Positions 36,467-46,181 of a stretch of 64,000 bases of DNA are shown here, in pieces (position 1 is the first letter of the stretch; each line of letters opens with the position of its first letter). The translations under genes and the position numbers were made by a program. The notes beneath the pieces were generated by a model that worked only from the letters and a program-made list of their open reading frames with translations, ran no database searches and was not told where the DNA came from. This stretch comes from an uncultured Bacteroidota bacterium (lineage in GTDB: Bacteria; Bacteroidota; Bacteroidia; Flavobacteriales; Flavobacteriaceae): positions 177,736 through 241,735 of the forward strand of contig CACNQM010000002.1 of assembly GCA_902622595.1 (NCBI GenBank), read 5' to 3'.

Positions 36467-37797
36467 ACATCTGCTGAATCCATAAATCTAATGGTGTAAT
36501 TTCCTGATATAAAATCTGGATGCTCCATCATTTTTTTATGAAATGGAATAGTCGTTTTGACTCCTTCAATAACAAATTCATCTAAGGCCCTTTTCATTTT
36601 ATTTATAGCCTCCTCTCTTGTCTGAGCAGTGGTAATAAGTTTTGCAATCATTGAATCATAATGTGGAGGTATAACATATCCGCTGTATACATGTGTATCA
36701 ATTCTAACTCCATGTCCACCAGGAAAATGAAGATTGAGTATCTTTCCTGGGTTAGGCATAAAATCATTTACAGAATCTTCTGCATTAATTCTGCATTCAA
36801 GTGAACATAACTTTGGGAAGTAATTCTTACCCTTTATTGGTTCGCCAGCTGCTACTTTAATTTGCTCTCTTATTAAATCATAATCTATTACTTGTTCAGT
36901 AATTGGGTGTTCTACTTGAATTCTGGTGTTCATCTCCATAAAATAAAAATTCTTGTGCTTATCGACAAGAAACTCAACAGTTCCAGCTCCTTCATATTTT
37001 ATATATTCAGCTGCTTTTACAGCTGCTTCACCCATAGCTTTTCTCAGTGGTTTAGTCATAAAGGGTGATGGAGTCTCCTCTATTAATTTCTGATGACGTC
37101 TTTGAATAGAACAGTCTCTTTCTGATAAATGACAAGCTTTTCCTTTTGAATCAGCCATAATCTGAATTTCAATATGTCTTGGGTCTTCTATAAATTTTTC
37201 TAAATACATATCCTCATTGTCAAAAGCTGATTTAGACTCTTGTCTTGCAACTTCCCATGCTTTAAGCAATTCATTTGGATCATTTGCCATTCTCATACCT
37301 TTTCCTCCTCCTCCAGCAGTAGCTTTTAACATTACAGGATAGCCTATCTCAAGAGCAATATTTTGAGCATCTTCTAAAGTTGGAACAAGACCATCTGAAC
37401 CAGGAATAACTGGCACCCCAGCTTTTTGCATTGTTTTCTTAGCCGTTGATTTATCTCCCATTGCCTCAATCATTGAGGGTGAGGCTCCAATAAATTTTAT
37501 TTTATGCTCCTCACATATTTTTGAAAAATTGCTATTTTCTGATAAAAAACCATAGCCAGGATGAATTGCATCAGCATTAGTTATCTCTGCAGCTGCAATT
37601 ATATTAGCTGGTTTTAAGTATGATTCATTACTAGGAGCAGGTCCAATACACACAGCCTCGTCAGCAAAGCGGACATGTAAGCTTTCTTCATCAGCTCTGG
37701 AATATACAGCAACAGTTTTAATACCCATTTCTTTACATGTCCTGATGACACGCATAGCTATTTCTCCTCTATTAGCAATTAATATTTTTTTAAACAT
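36463..37797 (-). CDS. accC: Acetyl-CoA carboxylase, biotin carboxylase subunit
   Basis: A 444-residue ATP-grasp enzyme that carboxylates the biotin of AccB. I use the ATG at 37797, giving the standard [19 protein letters not shown] start; the frame extends 20 codons upstream into accB. The family blocks are [16 protein letters not shown], the glycine-rich loop [42 protein letters not shown] and [14 protein letters not shown]. It is 4 nt after accB, and together with fabH they carry out fatty acid initiation. Confidence 0.96.
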   Translation of the reverse strand: MFKKILIANRGEIAMRVIRTCKEMGIKTVAVYSRADEESLHVRFADEAVCIGPAPSNESYLKPANIIAAAEITNADAIHPGYGFLSENSNFSKICEEHKIKFIGASPSMIEAMGDKSTAKKTMQKAGVPVIPGSDGLVPTLEDAQNIALEIGYPVMLKATAGGGGKGMRMANDPNELLKAWEVARQESKSAFDNEDMYLEKFIEDPRHIEIQIMADSKGKACHLSERDCSIQRRHQKLIEETPSPFMTKPLRKAMGEAAVKAAEYIKYEGAGTVEFLVDKHKNFYFMEMNTRIQVEHPITEQVIDYDLIREQIKVAAGEPIKGKNYFPKLCSLECRINAEDSVNDFMPNPGKILNLHFPGGHGVRIDTHVYSGYVIPPHYDSMIAKLITTAQTREEAINKMKRALDEFVIEGVKTTIPFHKKMMEHPDFISGNYTIRFMDSADV

Positions 37798-37801
37798 TTT
37801 C

Positions 37802-38287
37802 TTATGATGGGTCGATGATAAATAGAGGTTGATCAAACTCAACTGGACTTTGATCATCTACAAGAATTTTTACTATTTTTCCAGACACTTCAGATTCTAT
37901 TTCGTTAAACAATTTCATTGCCTCAATGACACAAAGCACATCACCTTCCGCTATGTTTTTTCCAACCTCTACAAAAGCAGGTTTATCTGGTGAAGGTTTT
38001 CTGTAAAAGGTTCCTATTATAGGAGACTTAACTATTATGTGATTTGAATCTTCAGTTTTGGCAGACTCAAGGTCTAAAGGCTTATCTTGGACAACTTCTT
38101 GACTAACTGGAACAATAGCCTGAGGGGGAATATTTATTTTACTAGGTAATTCATCAACAACTATTTGTTGTGGTAAGTTTTTCTTTGTCTTAATTGTAAT
38201 TTTGAAATCTTCTCTCTCAATTTTTACCTCCTCAACACCAGATTTTGAAACAAATTTTATTAAGTTTTGTATTTCTTTTATATCCAT
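37802..38287 (-). CDS. accB: Acetyl-CoA carboxylase biotin carboxyl carrier protein
   Basis: A 161-residue BCCP. The N-terminal helix [20 protein letters not shown] and a Pro/Val-rich linker lead to the biotinyl domain (about 84-160). The biotinylated Lys125 is in [14 protein letters not shown], and the thumb region [11 protein letters not shown] is present. It carries carboxybiotin between AccC and the carboxyltransferase. It is flanked by fabH (10 nt) and accC (4 nt) in one operon. Confidence 0.96.
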   Translation of the reverse strand: MDIKEIQNLIKFVSKSGVEEVKIEREDFKITIKTKKNLPQQIVVDELPSKINIPPQAIVPVSQEVVQDKPLDLESAKTEDSNHIIVKSPIIGTFYRKPSPDKPAFVEVGKNIAEGDVLCVIEAMKLFNEIESEVSGKIVKILVDDQSPVEFDQPLFIIDPS

Positions 38288-38297
38288 AATTTTAATT

Positions 38298-39305
38298 TTA
38301 ATTATATGCCCATGTTAAATATGCTGCACCCCAAGTTAAACCTGCTCCAAAAGCTGCAAGAATGATTTTATCTCCTTTTTTGAAGTTAGTCTCATAGTCA
38401 TGCATTAGCAGTGGTATAGTAGCTGCAGTAGTATTCCCATATTCTTCTATATTCATTAAAACTTTATTTTTATCTAAATTAATCTTTTCTGCGGTAGCAT
38501 CAATAATTCTTTTATTAGCTTGATGAGGCAACAGATATTTTATATCATCAGGATCCAATTTATTTCTTATTATAATCTGCTCTGTTGCATTTACCATCTC
38601 TGAAACAGCAGATTTAAAAACAGTCTTTCCGTCCTGCGTAATAAAATGCCATTTTTTTTCAAATGTCTCTTTTGTTATTGGGTATAGTGAACCTCCAGCT
38701 TTAATTTTTAACCACTCTGCACCAACTCCGTCTGATCTTAGAAATTCATCCTCCCAACCAAAGTCATTTTCACTTGGTTCTATCAAAACAGCACCAGCTC
38801 CATCTCCAAACAAAATACTTGTTGATCTATCTGTATAATCAACTATTGAAGACATCTTATCAGCTCCTATTAAAAGAATTTTTTTATATCTACCTGATTC
38901 AATATAACTTGTAGCTGTAGACATTCCAAATAAAAATCCAGAACATGCAGCATTAATATCAAATGCATATGCATTTGAAGCATTTATTTCAGATGCAACT
39001 GTTGGAGCTGTGGATGCTCCATGGAAATCTGGAGTTATTGTGGAGAGAATAACTAAGTCAATGGTTTTTGGGTCTAATTTTTTTTTCTTAATTAAATTAT
39101 TAGCTGCATTTATAGCTAAATATGAGGTAGCTTTGCCCTTTTCTTTAAGTATTCTTCTTTTTTTGATTCCAGTTCTCGCGGTTATCCACTCATCATTAGT
39201 GTCAACCATTTTTTCTAAATCTTTATTTGAAATAAAGTCATCTGGAGTATAACCACCAATAGCAGTAATAGCGGCTTTTATTTTTTTTATATTGTTAGAT
39301 ATCAT
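38298..39305 (-). CDS. fabH: 3-oxoacyl-ACP synthase III (KASIII)
   Basis: A thiolase-fold enzyme starting fatty acid synthesis from acetyl-CoA (or a branched acyl-CoA) and malonyl-ACP. I prefer the ATG at 39305, giving a 335-residue protein starting MISNNIKKIKAAITAIGGY; an ATG at 39332 adds nine residues. The catalytic triad is Cys121 in NAACSGFLFG, His261 in PHQANKRI and Asn291 in EYGNTTAAT. It lies between rpmF and accB in the conserved yceD-rpmF-fabH-accB-accC order. Confidence 0.95.
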   Translation of the reverse strand: MISNNIKKIKAAITAIGGYTPDDFISNKDLEKMVDTNDEWITARTGIKKRRILKEKGKATSYLAINAANNLIKKKKLDPKTIDLVILSTITPDFHGASTAPTVASEINASNAYAFDINAACSGFLFGMSTATSYIESGRYKKILLIGADKMSSIVDYTDRSTSILFGDGAGAVLIEPSENDFGWEDEFLRSDGVGAEWLKIKAGGSLYPITKETFEKKWHFITQDGKTVFKSAVSEMVNATEQIIIRNKLDPDDIKYLLPHQANKRIIDATAEKINLDKNKVLMNIEEYGNTTAATIPLLMHDYETNFKKGDKIILAAFGAGLTWGAAYLTWAYN

Positions 39306-39361
39306 ACTAACATCAATTATGTCATTAAACAACTAAATTGATAGTTTAAGATACTAGTTTT

Positions 39362-39550
39362 TTATGATTCTAAAGAATCAACTAAAACTTTTCCTCTATA
39401 ATAAAGCTTACCTTCGTACCAATGAGCTCTGTGGTATAAGTGTGACTCACCTGTAGCTTTACATATTGAAATTTGCTGTTTCTCAGCTTTAATATGAGTT
39501 CTACGTTTATCTCTTCTTGTTTTAGATATTTTTCGTTTTGGATGTGCCAT
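39362..39550 (-). CDS. rpmF: 50S ribosomal protein L32
   Basis: A 62-residue basic protein with the L32 start [19 protein letters not shown] and the [18 protein letters not shown] end. Zinc-binding Cys pairs are missing, as in other Bacteroidota L32 (only Cys30 in SICKATGE). It begins immediately after the YceD gene stop, the usual YceD-L32 pairing. Confidence 0.95.
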   Translation of the reverse strand: MAHPKRKISKTRRDKRRTHIKAEKQQISICKATGESHLYHRAHWYEGKLYYRGKVLVDSLES

Positions 39551-40072
39551 TTATAATAAATCTTTTAATTTGTCCCACCTAGGGTCAGTTTTTTCTTTAA
39601 AATTCTTCTTAGGTTCAAGCGCTTTTAATTTTTCAACTATTTCTGATTTTAATGAACCATTTTCTATACCTGGATGAACCTTTTTTTGAGGTACTGCTAA
39701 AATTATGGTTTCATAAATTAAATGGGAAACGTCAATACTGTGAGAGCCTATCGGTAAGAATATAACTTTGTCGTCTGTTGAAATTATATCATCTTTATAT
39801 TTCACAACTACTGCATGTTCAGTCTTTAATTCAAGATTAAAATTCTCCATAGAAACATCACATTGCACCTCAATTTCACCATGAAACGAAAACTTAAGGT
39901 TTAATAGTGTAGGCTGTTTCTCTAGCTCAAGCTTGGCAAAAAGTTTGGCGTCATTAAAATCGTAATAGTCAAAATTTTTAAAGAACTTATTTCCTAACTC
40001 ATAATTAAATAGATGAACACCATCTTTCAAACCTGAAAACTTAATCAAATATGGCGAAAGCGATTTCATCAC
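39551..40072 (-). CDS. YceD / DUF177 family protein
   Basis: A 173-residue DUF177 protein, a family almost always found just before rpmF and linked to 23S rRNA or ribosome assembly. The visible family pattern includes the central Cys segment FHGEIEVQCDVSMENF near 63-78 and the late YETIILAVPQKKVHPG near 126-141. Its stop is immediately followed by the rpmF ATG. It is the first gene of the rpmF-fabH-accBC transcript. Confidence 0.88.
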   Translation of the reverse strand: MMKSLSPYLIKFSGLKDGVHLFNYELGNKFFKNFDYYDFNDAKLFAKLELEKQPTLLNLKFSFHGEIEVQCDVSMENFNLELKTEHAVVVKYKDDIISTDDKVIFLPIGSHSIDVSHLIYETIILAVPQKKVHPGIENGSLKSEIVEKLKALEPKKNFKEKTDPRWDKLKDLL

Positions 40073-40116
40073 TTAACAATTGAGCGGCAAATTTATAAAA
40101 ATTTATCTATTTAATA

Positions 40117-41118
40117 TCAAAGTGTCTTATTTCTTACCTCATGGATATCCAAAGCTAAATCCAAAGCATGTCTAAAAGAAGATGGATCGGCAATATTCTT
40201 TCCTGCAATGTCAAAACCAGTACCATGATCTGGAGAAGTCCGAATAATAGAGAGCCCTGCACTATAATTTACTCCTTCACCAAAAGAAATAGTCTTAAAT
40301 GGAATTAATCCTTGGTCATGATATACTGCTAGAGTAGCATCATATTTGGCATAATTATTACAAAAAAAAGTGTCTGCTGAAAAAGGACCAAAAATTATAT
40401 CCTCATTTTTATTTAACTCATTTATAGCTGGGATTAATATTTTTTGATCTTCAGTTCCAATAACACCATTATCTCCAACATGTGGATTAATTGATAGAAC
40501 TGCAATCTTAGGCTTAAGTATACCGAAGTCTTTGTTTAGAACTTGGCACAAAAGTTTTAATTTTTTGATTATTTTTTCAATTGTAATATTATGGACAACA
40601 TCTTTTAGTGCTATATGCTCAGTTAGTAATCCCACTTTAAGTTTCTTAGAGACCATTAACATAATGGGGTCTTCATTAAAATAGTTTCGTAAATAATCTG
40701 TATGTCCTGAATATTTAAAAGTTTTAGAAAAAGATAGATTTTTATCAATTGGAGAGGTAATTAGAACATCGATATTCCTATAACTGGCATCTTTTACAGC
40801 TTCTTTAAAAGAAATAATTGCATTCTGAGAAACATGTTTATCAAACATCCCAAATTCATATTTTGATTCCGTAAATACTTCTTTAATATTAAGTGAGTTA
40901 TTAGATATTTCATCAAAGCTTTCTATTTTATTTAAAGGAAGTGACTTAATATTTAAATCTTTTTTCTGATTTACAATTAATCCATGTGAAGAATAAATTA
41001 TATAGTTGCAATTATCATTCGAAGGCCTCTCAGAGAGTGCTTTAAGCATAACTTCTATCCCAATACCGTTAGGATCACCAATGGAAATTCCGACATTAAT
41101 TTTTTTTGATTTTACCAC
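40117..41118 (-). CDS. pdxA: 4-hydroxythreonine-4-phosphate dehydrogenase
   Basis: A 333-residue PdxA of the DXP-dependent vitamin B6 pathway. It has the opening VGISIGDPNGIGIEV, metal-binding His regions KYSGHTDYLRNYF, LSINPHVGDNG and LAVYHDQGLIPFK, and the C-terminal IRTSPDHGTGFDIAGK. All three metal-ligand His positions are present. It is divergent from ribE and co-oriented with the yceD operon 44 nt downstream. Confidence 0.95.
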   Translation of the reverse strand: MVKSKKINVGISIGDPNGIGIEVMLKALSERPSNDNCNYIIYSSHGLIVNQKKDLNIKSLPLNKIESFDEISNNSLNIKEVFTESKYEFGMFDKHVSQNAIISFKEAVKDASYRNIDVLITSPIDKNLSFSKTFKYSGHTDYLRNYFNEDPIMLMVSKKLKVGLLTEHIALKDVVHNITIEKIIKKLKLLCQVLNKDFGILKPKIAVLSINPHVGDNGVIGTEDQKILIPAINELNKNEDIIFGPFSADTFFCNNYAKYDATLAVYHDQGLIPFKTISFGEGVNYSAGLSIIRTSPDHGTGFDIAGKNIADPSSFRHALDLALDIHEVRNKTL

Positions 41119-41164
41119 TAGTTAATTTAATTACTAATTTTACTGAGCAAAAATAAAGATAATA

Positions 41165-41749
41165 ATGTTCACCGGGATTATAGAATGTTTAGCAAAAGTT
41201 AAAAAAGTTGAAAAAGAAAAAGGTAACCTAAATCTTTCTTTAGAGTCCTCCATAACCAAAGAATTAAAAGTTGACCAAAGTCTTTGTCATAATGGAGTAT
41301 GTCTAACAGTAGTTGGTATTGAAGATGATGTTTATACAGTGACAGTTATTGAAGAAAGCTTAAATAGAAGCAATCTCGGTAAACTAATTCCTGGTGACCT
41401 TGTAAATATAGAGAGGTCAATGTCAGTTAATTCCAGATTTGATGGGCATATTGTTCAAGGTCACGTTGATGAAGTTGCAATATGTTCTGAGGTTCAAGAG
41501 ACAAACGGTAGTTGGAAATATCTTTTTAAACATGATAAGGAAAACATTACAGTAGAGAAAGGCTCAATAACTATCAATGGTGTTAGCTTAACTGTTGTTG
41601 ATTCATCACCTGATTCTTTCTCAGTGGCAATTATTCCCTATACATATGAAAATACAAATTTTAGAACCATTAAGCCTGGAAGTTTTGTTAATCTAGAGTT
41701 CGACATCTTGGGTAAGTATATTGCAAAAATAACTACTAAAAAAGACTAA
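41165..41749 (+). CDS. ribE: Riboflavin synthase, alpha chain
   Basis: A 194-residue protein with two lumazine-binding barrel repeats. The first starts MFTGIIECLAKV and includes LCHNGVCLTV; the second starts near FDGHIVQGHVDEVA and includes ITINGVSLTVV. It dismutates two 6,7-dimethyl-8-ribityllumazine molecules to riboflavin. It is divergent from pdxA, and the 2OG oxygenase gene follows after 2 nt. Confidence 0.95.
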   Translation: MFTGIIECLAKVKKVEKEKGNLNLSLESSITKELKVDQSLCHNGVCLTVVGIEDDVYTVTVIEESLNRSNLGKLIPGDLVNIERSMSVNSRFDGHIVQGHVDEVAICSEVQETNGSWKYLFKHDKENITVEKGSITINGVSLTVVDSSPDSFSVAIIPYTYENTNFRTIKPGSFVNLEFDILGKYIAKITTKKD

Positions 41750-41751
41750 AA

Positions 41752-42702
41752 ATGAGTAGCATTCCTCAAGTAAACTTAAATGATTATTTATCAGGTAACT
41801 CAAAGAGCAAAGAAAAATTTATAAAAGACCTTGGAAAAGGGTTTAGTGAAATTGGATTTGTAGCAGTTAAGGGTCACTTACTTAATGATAAAGTAAAAGA
41901 CTCTTTATACAATGAGGTTAAACAATTTTTTAATCTTCCAGATAGCGTTAAGTCTAAATATATTATTAAAGGTCTTGCCAGTCAGAGAGGCTTTACCCCA
42001 TTTGGTAAAGAACATGCAAAAGGAAAAAATGTAGGTGATTTAAAAGAATTTTGGCATTTTGGTCAGTATGTTAAAAATGAACCTGAAATGGAGGATAAAT
42101 ATCCTGAAAATGTTATTGTAGAAGAACTTGAAAATTTTAACAAGATTGGTCAAAAAACATATGAGCTTCTTGAGGATACTGGAAGACATATTTTAAGAGC
42201 AATTGCATGTTATTTAAATTTAGAAGAAACATATTTTGACAAACACATATTTAATGGCAACTCCATTCTCAGAGCAATTCATTATCCTCCTATAACTGAA
42301 GAGCCAAAAAAAGCAGAAAGAGCTGCTGCTCACGGAGACATTAATTTAATTACACTTCTGATGGGTGCACAAGGTAGAGGCTTACAAGTTTTAAATAATA
42401 GAGGGGAATGGGTTGATGCTATTGCTGAAGATGATGAAATAATTGTCAATATTGGTGATATGTTGTCTAGACACACAAATAATAAATTAAAATCTACTGT
42501 ACACAAAGTTGTAAATCCTCCCAGAAGTCTTTGGAATAGATCTAGATATTCCATTCCCTTTTTTCTTCATCCTAGACTCGAAATGCCACTTGACTGCCTT
42601 GATTCATGTGTTGACGAAAATAATCCTAAAGGATTTGAGGACATAACAGCAGGAGACTTTCTCTATCAGAGATTAGTTGACCTAGGATTGGTTAAAGACT
42701 AA
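41752..42702 (+). CDS. 2-oxoglutarate/Fe(II)-dependent oxygenase (isopenicillin N synthase-like)
   Basis: A 316-residue cupin-fold oxygenase of the IPNS/plant 2OG family. The Fe(II) triad is His194, Asp196 (AHGDINLITLL) and His251 (STVHKVV). The 2-oxoglutarate-binding Arg265-x-Ser267 is in NRSRYSIPFF. The N-terminal non-haem dioxygenase domain is present (FSEIGFVAVKGH). The substrate is unknown; similar genes are widespread in marine bacteria. It is tightly linked to ribE (2 nt) and overlaps the convergent serine hydrolase gene by 4 nt. Confidence 0.88.
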   Translation: MSSIPQVNLNDYLSGNSKSKEKFIKDLGKGFSEIGFVAVKGHLLNDKVKDSLYNEVKQFFNLPDSVKSKYIIKGLASQRGFTPFGKEHAKGKNVGDLKEFWHFGQYVKNEPEMEDKYPENVIVEELENFNKIGQKTYELLEDTGRHILRAIACYLNLEETYFDKHIFNGNSILRAIHYPPITEEPKKAERAAAHGDINLITLLMGAQGRGLQVLNNRGEWVDAIAEDDEIIVNIGDMLSRHTNNKLKSTVHKVVNPPRSLWNRSRYSIPFFLHPRLEMPLDCLDSCVDENNPKGFEDITAGDFLYQRLVDLGLVKD

Positions 42703-43853
42703 TCAGTCAGATTTTTATAGAGAATGTTTGATAATTTTGATAAAAAAGGAATAGCTATATCACTATACTCATAAATATCATCATTAATTATTTCGTTATT
42801 ATTGGTATATATAGTTGCCGTTAGGAAAAACTCAATATCTTCTTTATAATTTTTAATATAAGCGCTATCCGTCGAAGTTCCATATGCCTGACCAATCTTA
42901 TTGTATACCCTAATATCGGTCTTTTTTAAAACAGTATCAATTCCATGGATAAAGAACTTATTATATGAGTTAAAGAATTTGTCATTTGTGATATATTTAT
43001 TACCAAGATCCTCAAAGGTTAATCTACTCATCCAATATCTCAAGAAATCGTAGTCTTCTACATTTAAATTAAATTTTGAGAGAGTAATCTCAGGATAAAT
43101 TAAATTCTTCATTATATTATGCATATCTGTCAATGATGATCTATTCTTTGATGAAAAGTCTAATGGTTCATTAATTATTTCACCATCAATAAATCTTTTC
43201 TTTCCCTTTTTTAAATTTGATATATTACTGCTAGCTAAAACAGTTATTTTATTTTCTTTAGATGATATTATATCATTATCAAGAGTGCTAATTATCCATG
43301 TAGAATCAATAAAAGGGTCAGGGTTAAACTTATGATTTAAATATGTGTTTTCATATCCTGAATTACGCATAGATAGGTTAAAATAATTATAACCTAAAAA
43401 ATCAATCAGAACATTAGAGGCAGAGTTATCACTAACTAAAAAAACATCTGCAATTAAATTCTGAAAAGACGTAATAGAATCCTTTATAATAATTTCTTTC
43501 CTATCATTAATTAAAGAAAGTTTAATTTTAGATTTAAGAGAAATATTCGAACCTCCAGCCCTTAGCTCATTAATTTTCGATAAAGCCATAACTGTGATGG
43601 GTAATTTAATTGTACTTGCTGGGTAAAAATATTTTTGATCATTTAATTGAAACTGAAAATCTGTAAATTCTGTTTGACCAAGTGTGTTTTTTGAAACTTC
43701 TGTATAAAGAATTTGTATTTCATATTTTTCTTTGTCTTTTACAAATTTTCTTGTAAACTCATCTTCATTTAATGCAGAAATAAGTGGATCATGTTTAAAA
43801 AAACACCCCTGCAAAAAAAATAGTGATACAAATAATAAAAAAATATTTCTCAT
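42699..43853 (-). CDS. Serine hydrolase lipoprotein, class A beta-lactamase-like
   Basis: A 384-residue protein with signal peptide and lipobox FLQGC (Cys17). The serine-penicillin-recognition motifs are present in order: SxxK as Ser80-Lys83 (PASTIKLPI), SDN at 141-143 (LVSDNSASN) and KxG at 319-321 (YNKIGQAYG), so an active acyl-enzyme chemistry is plausible. The class A ExxxN omega loop is not clear and the protein is about 90 residues longer than class A enzymes. A peptidoglycan or other amide/ester hydrolase is at least as likely as a beta-lactamase. Confidence 0.82.
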   Translation of the reverse strand: MRNIFLLFVSLFFLQGCFFKHDPLISALNEDEFTRKFVKDKEKYEIQILYTEVSKNTLGQTEFTDFQFQLNDQKYFYPASTIKLPITVMALSKINELRAGGSNISLKSKIKLSLINDRKEIIIKDSITSFQNLIADVFLVSDNSASNVLIDFLGYNYFNLSMRNSGYENTYLNHKFNPDPFIDSTWIISTLDNDIISSKENKITVLASSNISNLKKGKKRFIDGEIINEPLDFSSKNRSSLTDMHNIMKNLIYPEITLSKFNLNVEDYDFLRYWMSRLTFEDLGNKYITNDKFFNSYNKFFIHGIDTVLKKTDIRVYNKIGQAYGTSTDSAYIKNYKEDIEFFLTATIYTNNNEIINDDIYEYSDIAIPFLSKLSNILYKNLTD

Positions 43854-43860
43854 ATTATCA

Positions 43861-43896
43861 AAAATAAAAAACCCCTACTTTGAGGGGCTTTTTTAA
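43861..43896 (-). terminator. Intrinsic terminator after the SnoaL-like gene
   Basis: On the minus strand, CCCCT pairs with AGGGG (43883-43887 with 43872-43876) around a 6-nt loop, with flanking A and T runs that make it work in both directions. It lies 15 nt beyond the end of the SnoaL-like gene and before the serine hydrolase start. Confidence 0.85.
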
Positions 43897-43910
43897 AGTA
43901 TATTTTAGGT

Positions 43911-44393
43911 TTATTGTCTATTTCTTCTAAACTGATTCCAACTTATTAATTTACCTTCACTAATTTGGTACCATTCAATAATGTTAGACTCATCTGTCCA
44001 AAATTCAGCAAGAACCCACTCTCCTGTTTCATTTCCTCTGTTAGCCTCAGTTGGTGTGACTTTAACTGAAAATGCATATGAATCCCATCCCCAACTTTCA
44101 TCATTTTCTATTGATTGTTGATACTCTTTATCAATTACTTGAATTAGGTCTTCAGGGCCTTGTCCAATATCTCCATTTGCAAAAACTAGCCTTGCATCCT
44201 CAGCAACAAGTTCGCGAATTGCATTATAGTCTCTTTCCAGCCACGCCTTATCAATTTGTTTAAAAATTTCAACAGTTTCATCTGAACCAATCATAACCTT
44301 TTGATCATCAAAAATGTATCCGCTTGATTTTTCTACAGTGTCTGAGCAAGAAAGTAACAAAGTAGAAAAAATAATTATTAATAATTTTTTCAT
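43911..44393 (-). CDS. SnoaL/NTF2-like lipoprotein
   Basis: A 160-residue protein with a lipoprotein signal (LLLSC, Cys16) and a single NTF2-like cone domain. The core pattern IFKQIDKAWLERDYNAIRELVAEDARLVFANGD near 44-76 is typical of SnoaL-like proteins. Such folds serve as small isomerases, hydrolases or binding domains; nothing here fixes the activity. It is a single-gene transcript ended by the terminator just downstream and divergent from the TIM-barrel gene. Confidence 0.75.
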   Translation of the reverse strand: MKKLLIIIFSTLLLSCSDTVEKSSGYIFDDQKVMIGSDETVEIFKQIDKAWLERDYNAIRELVAEDARLVFANGDIGQGPEDLIQVIDKEYQQSIENDESWGWDSYAFSVKVTPTEANRGNETGEWVLAEFWTDESNIIEWYQISEGKLISWNQFRRNRQ

Positions 44394-44467
44394 AATTTAT
44401 TTGTTTTGGTTAAAATAATTTTGAATTTGAATTTATTAAATTTAAATAAAAAAATAAATTATTCTGC

Positions 44468-45442
44468 ATGAAAAGAAGATCTTTACTAAAATCACTTGTA
44501 ACTGCATCAATAGGAGCCCCATTAGTTGGTTGTTCAAATATTAATGCCAATAACAAGCTAACTCCAAAAAATATTAAACATAATCCTATAGGAGTTTCTA
44601 CATATTCGTTCTGGCAATTTAATGGACAGGAAACTCCTATTGAATATTGCATTGATAAAGCCTCTGAGTTTGGATTCGACGGAATAGAATTTCTACTTAT
44701 TCAAATGGAATCCGAAGAAAATAGTTATTTACAAAAACTCAAAAAAAGAGCATTTGATTCAGGTTTAGATATCATGGGACTCTCAACCCATCAAAGTTAT
44801 GTTAGTCCAGAAGCCTCAAAAAGAAAAGAAAATATTGAATTAACAAAGCATCAAATTGAAGTGGCTTATTCTTTAGGAATTCCCACTATTAGAATTAATA
44901 CTGGAAGGTGGGGAACAACAAAACCGATTGGGGATAAATTAGAATTTGATGTTCTAATGGATAACAAAGGTGTAGAATCTATTATTGACGGTTATACAGA
45001 GGAAGAAGGATTTAAATGGGTTATCGATTCTATTGAACAATGTATTCCAACAGCAAAAAAATGTGGGGTTGTTCTCGGACTTGAAAACCACTGGGGTTTA
45101 GGTTTAACTTCTAAAGGGGTAATGAAAATTGTTAATGCTATAAACTCTCCATGGTTAAGTGTTACACTGGATACAGGTAACTTCTTTGATAATAGAGAAG
45201 AGCAACTAGCTGAGTTAGCTCCTCACACATGCTTAATTCAAGCAAAAACATACTATGGTGGCGCAAAATGGCCAGCTTTTGATCAAATTAATATTGATTA
45301 TAAGTCAATAGGTGAATTGATGAGAAAAAACAACTATAAAGGATATATATCCCTTGAGTTTGAGGGAAATGAAGATGCAAATACTGCAGTACCAAAAAGT
45401 CTTGAATTATTGAGAAACTCATTCTATTATAATCTTAGTTAA
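44468..45442 (+). CDS. Sugar phosphate isomerase/epimerase-like TIM-barrel protein, exported
   Basis: A 324-residue AP-endonuclease-2/xylose-isomerase-like barrel. The N-terminus MKRRSLLKSLVTAS has a twin-Arg start followed by PLVGC, so it may be a Tat-exported lipoprotein. Metal-site style motifs are FGFDGIEFLL near 70, LGLENHWGLGLTSKG near 199-213, LDTGNFFDN near 233-241 and YISLEFEGNED near 296-306. The family acts on sugars, inositols or sugar acids; substrate unknown. It is followed 34 nt later by a membrane protein gene. Confidence 0.83.
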   Translation: MKRRSLLKSLVTASIGAPLVGCSNINANNKLTPKNIKHNPIGVSTYSFWQFNGQETPIEYCIDKASEFGFDGIEFLLIQMESEENSYLQKLKKRAFDSGLDIMGLSTHQSYVSPEASKRKENIELTKHQIEVAYSLGIPTIRINTGRWGTTKPIGDKLEFDVLMDNKGVESIIDGYTEEEGFKWVIDSIEQCIPTAKKCGVVLGLENHWGLGLTSKGVMKIVNAINSPWLSVTLDTGNFFDNREEQLAELAPHTCLIQAKTYYGGAKWPAFDQINIDYKSIGELMRKNNYKGYISLEFEGNEDANTAVPKSLELLRNSFYYNLS

Positions 45443-45476
45443 ATAGTTTTTATACATTTGAAAAAACCACTTTAAT

Positions 45477-46181
45477 ATGGAAGAAAATCCAATCCCAATT
45501 TATGTCGTTGAATTTATGACAGATGAATGGAAGACTTGGACTCTATTTTCACTTATCTTTATTTCTGTTCCTCTAATTCTTGCTCGGTTTTTAAATAGAA
45601 CACAGAAAATCCAGGTTACATATCTTATTGGGGTTATAATGATTCTTGATTTTATTACTGAAAATGGAGGATACATTATGAGTGGCACATGGGATGTTCA
45701 ATATAATTTACCTATTCAATTGTGTGGAATATCTTCCCTTATATGTTGTGTGCTTCCTTTTATAAAGAAGAAAGACAAGCTCTTTCAGTTTGTATATTAT
45801 ACAGGAGTTATCGGTGGTATAATGGCAATTTTGACACCGCAGATGAACTATTTTGACGGATCTTTAAGATACTATTTAAACTATTATGTTTCTCATAGTT
45901 TAATTATAGTTCTGCCAATTTTTATGTTTCTACATTTAGGCCTCAAACTTCCTAAGTTTTCTTGGTTTAAGATTTGGATTCATCTTAATATCTTAATGGC
46001 AATCATAATGCCAATTAATTTTCTATTAGACTCTAATTATATGTATGTTAATGCTGCCCCAGAGGTAAATAACCCTCTAGTAATTGGAGAATGGCCATAC
46101 TATTTGCTTATTTGGGAGCCCCTTGTTATGATTATTGCATATTTAATTTATGCTATAAGTAGAAGAAAAATAATACTTTGA
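45477..46181 (+). CDS. YwaF/TIGR02206-like integral membrane protein
   Basis: A 234-residue protein with six or seven hydrophobic segments. Family features are MLPIQLCGISSLICCVLPF-like wording (here YNLPIQLCGIS near 77-87), YYTGVIGGIMAILTPQMNYF near 106-125 and a His-containing segment YYVSHSLIIVLPIFM near 137-151. These match the YwaF/TIGR02206 membrane family of unknown role. Its TGA overlaps the TTG start of the next gene (TTGA), indicating translational coupling. Confidence 0.72.
   Translation: MEENPIPIYVVEFMTDEWKTWTLFSLIFISVPLILARFLNRTQKIQVTYLIGVIMILDFITENGGYIMSGTWDVQYNLPIQLCGISSLICCVLPFIKKKDKLFQFVYYTGVIGGIMAILTPQMNYFDGSLRYYLNYYVSHSLIIVLPIFMFLHLGLKLPKFSWFKIWIHLNILMAIIMPINFLLDSNYMYVNAAPEVNNPLVIGEWPYYLLIWEPLVMIIAYLIYAISRRKIIL

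Noticed and set aside
37798..37857. Twenty-codon N-terminal extension of accC overlapping accB
   Set aside because: The extension encodes accB-overlapping sequence with no similarity to biotin carboxylases; [14 protein letters not shown] is the standard start.
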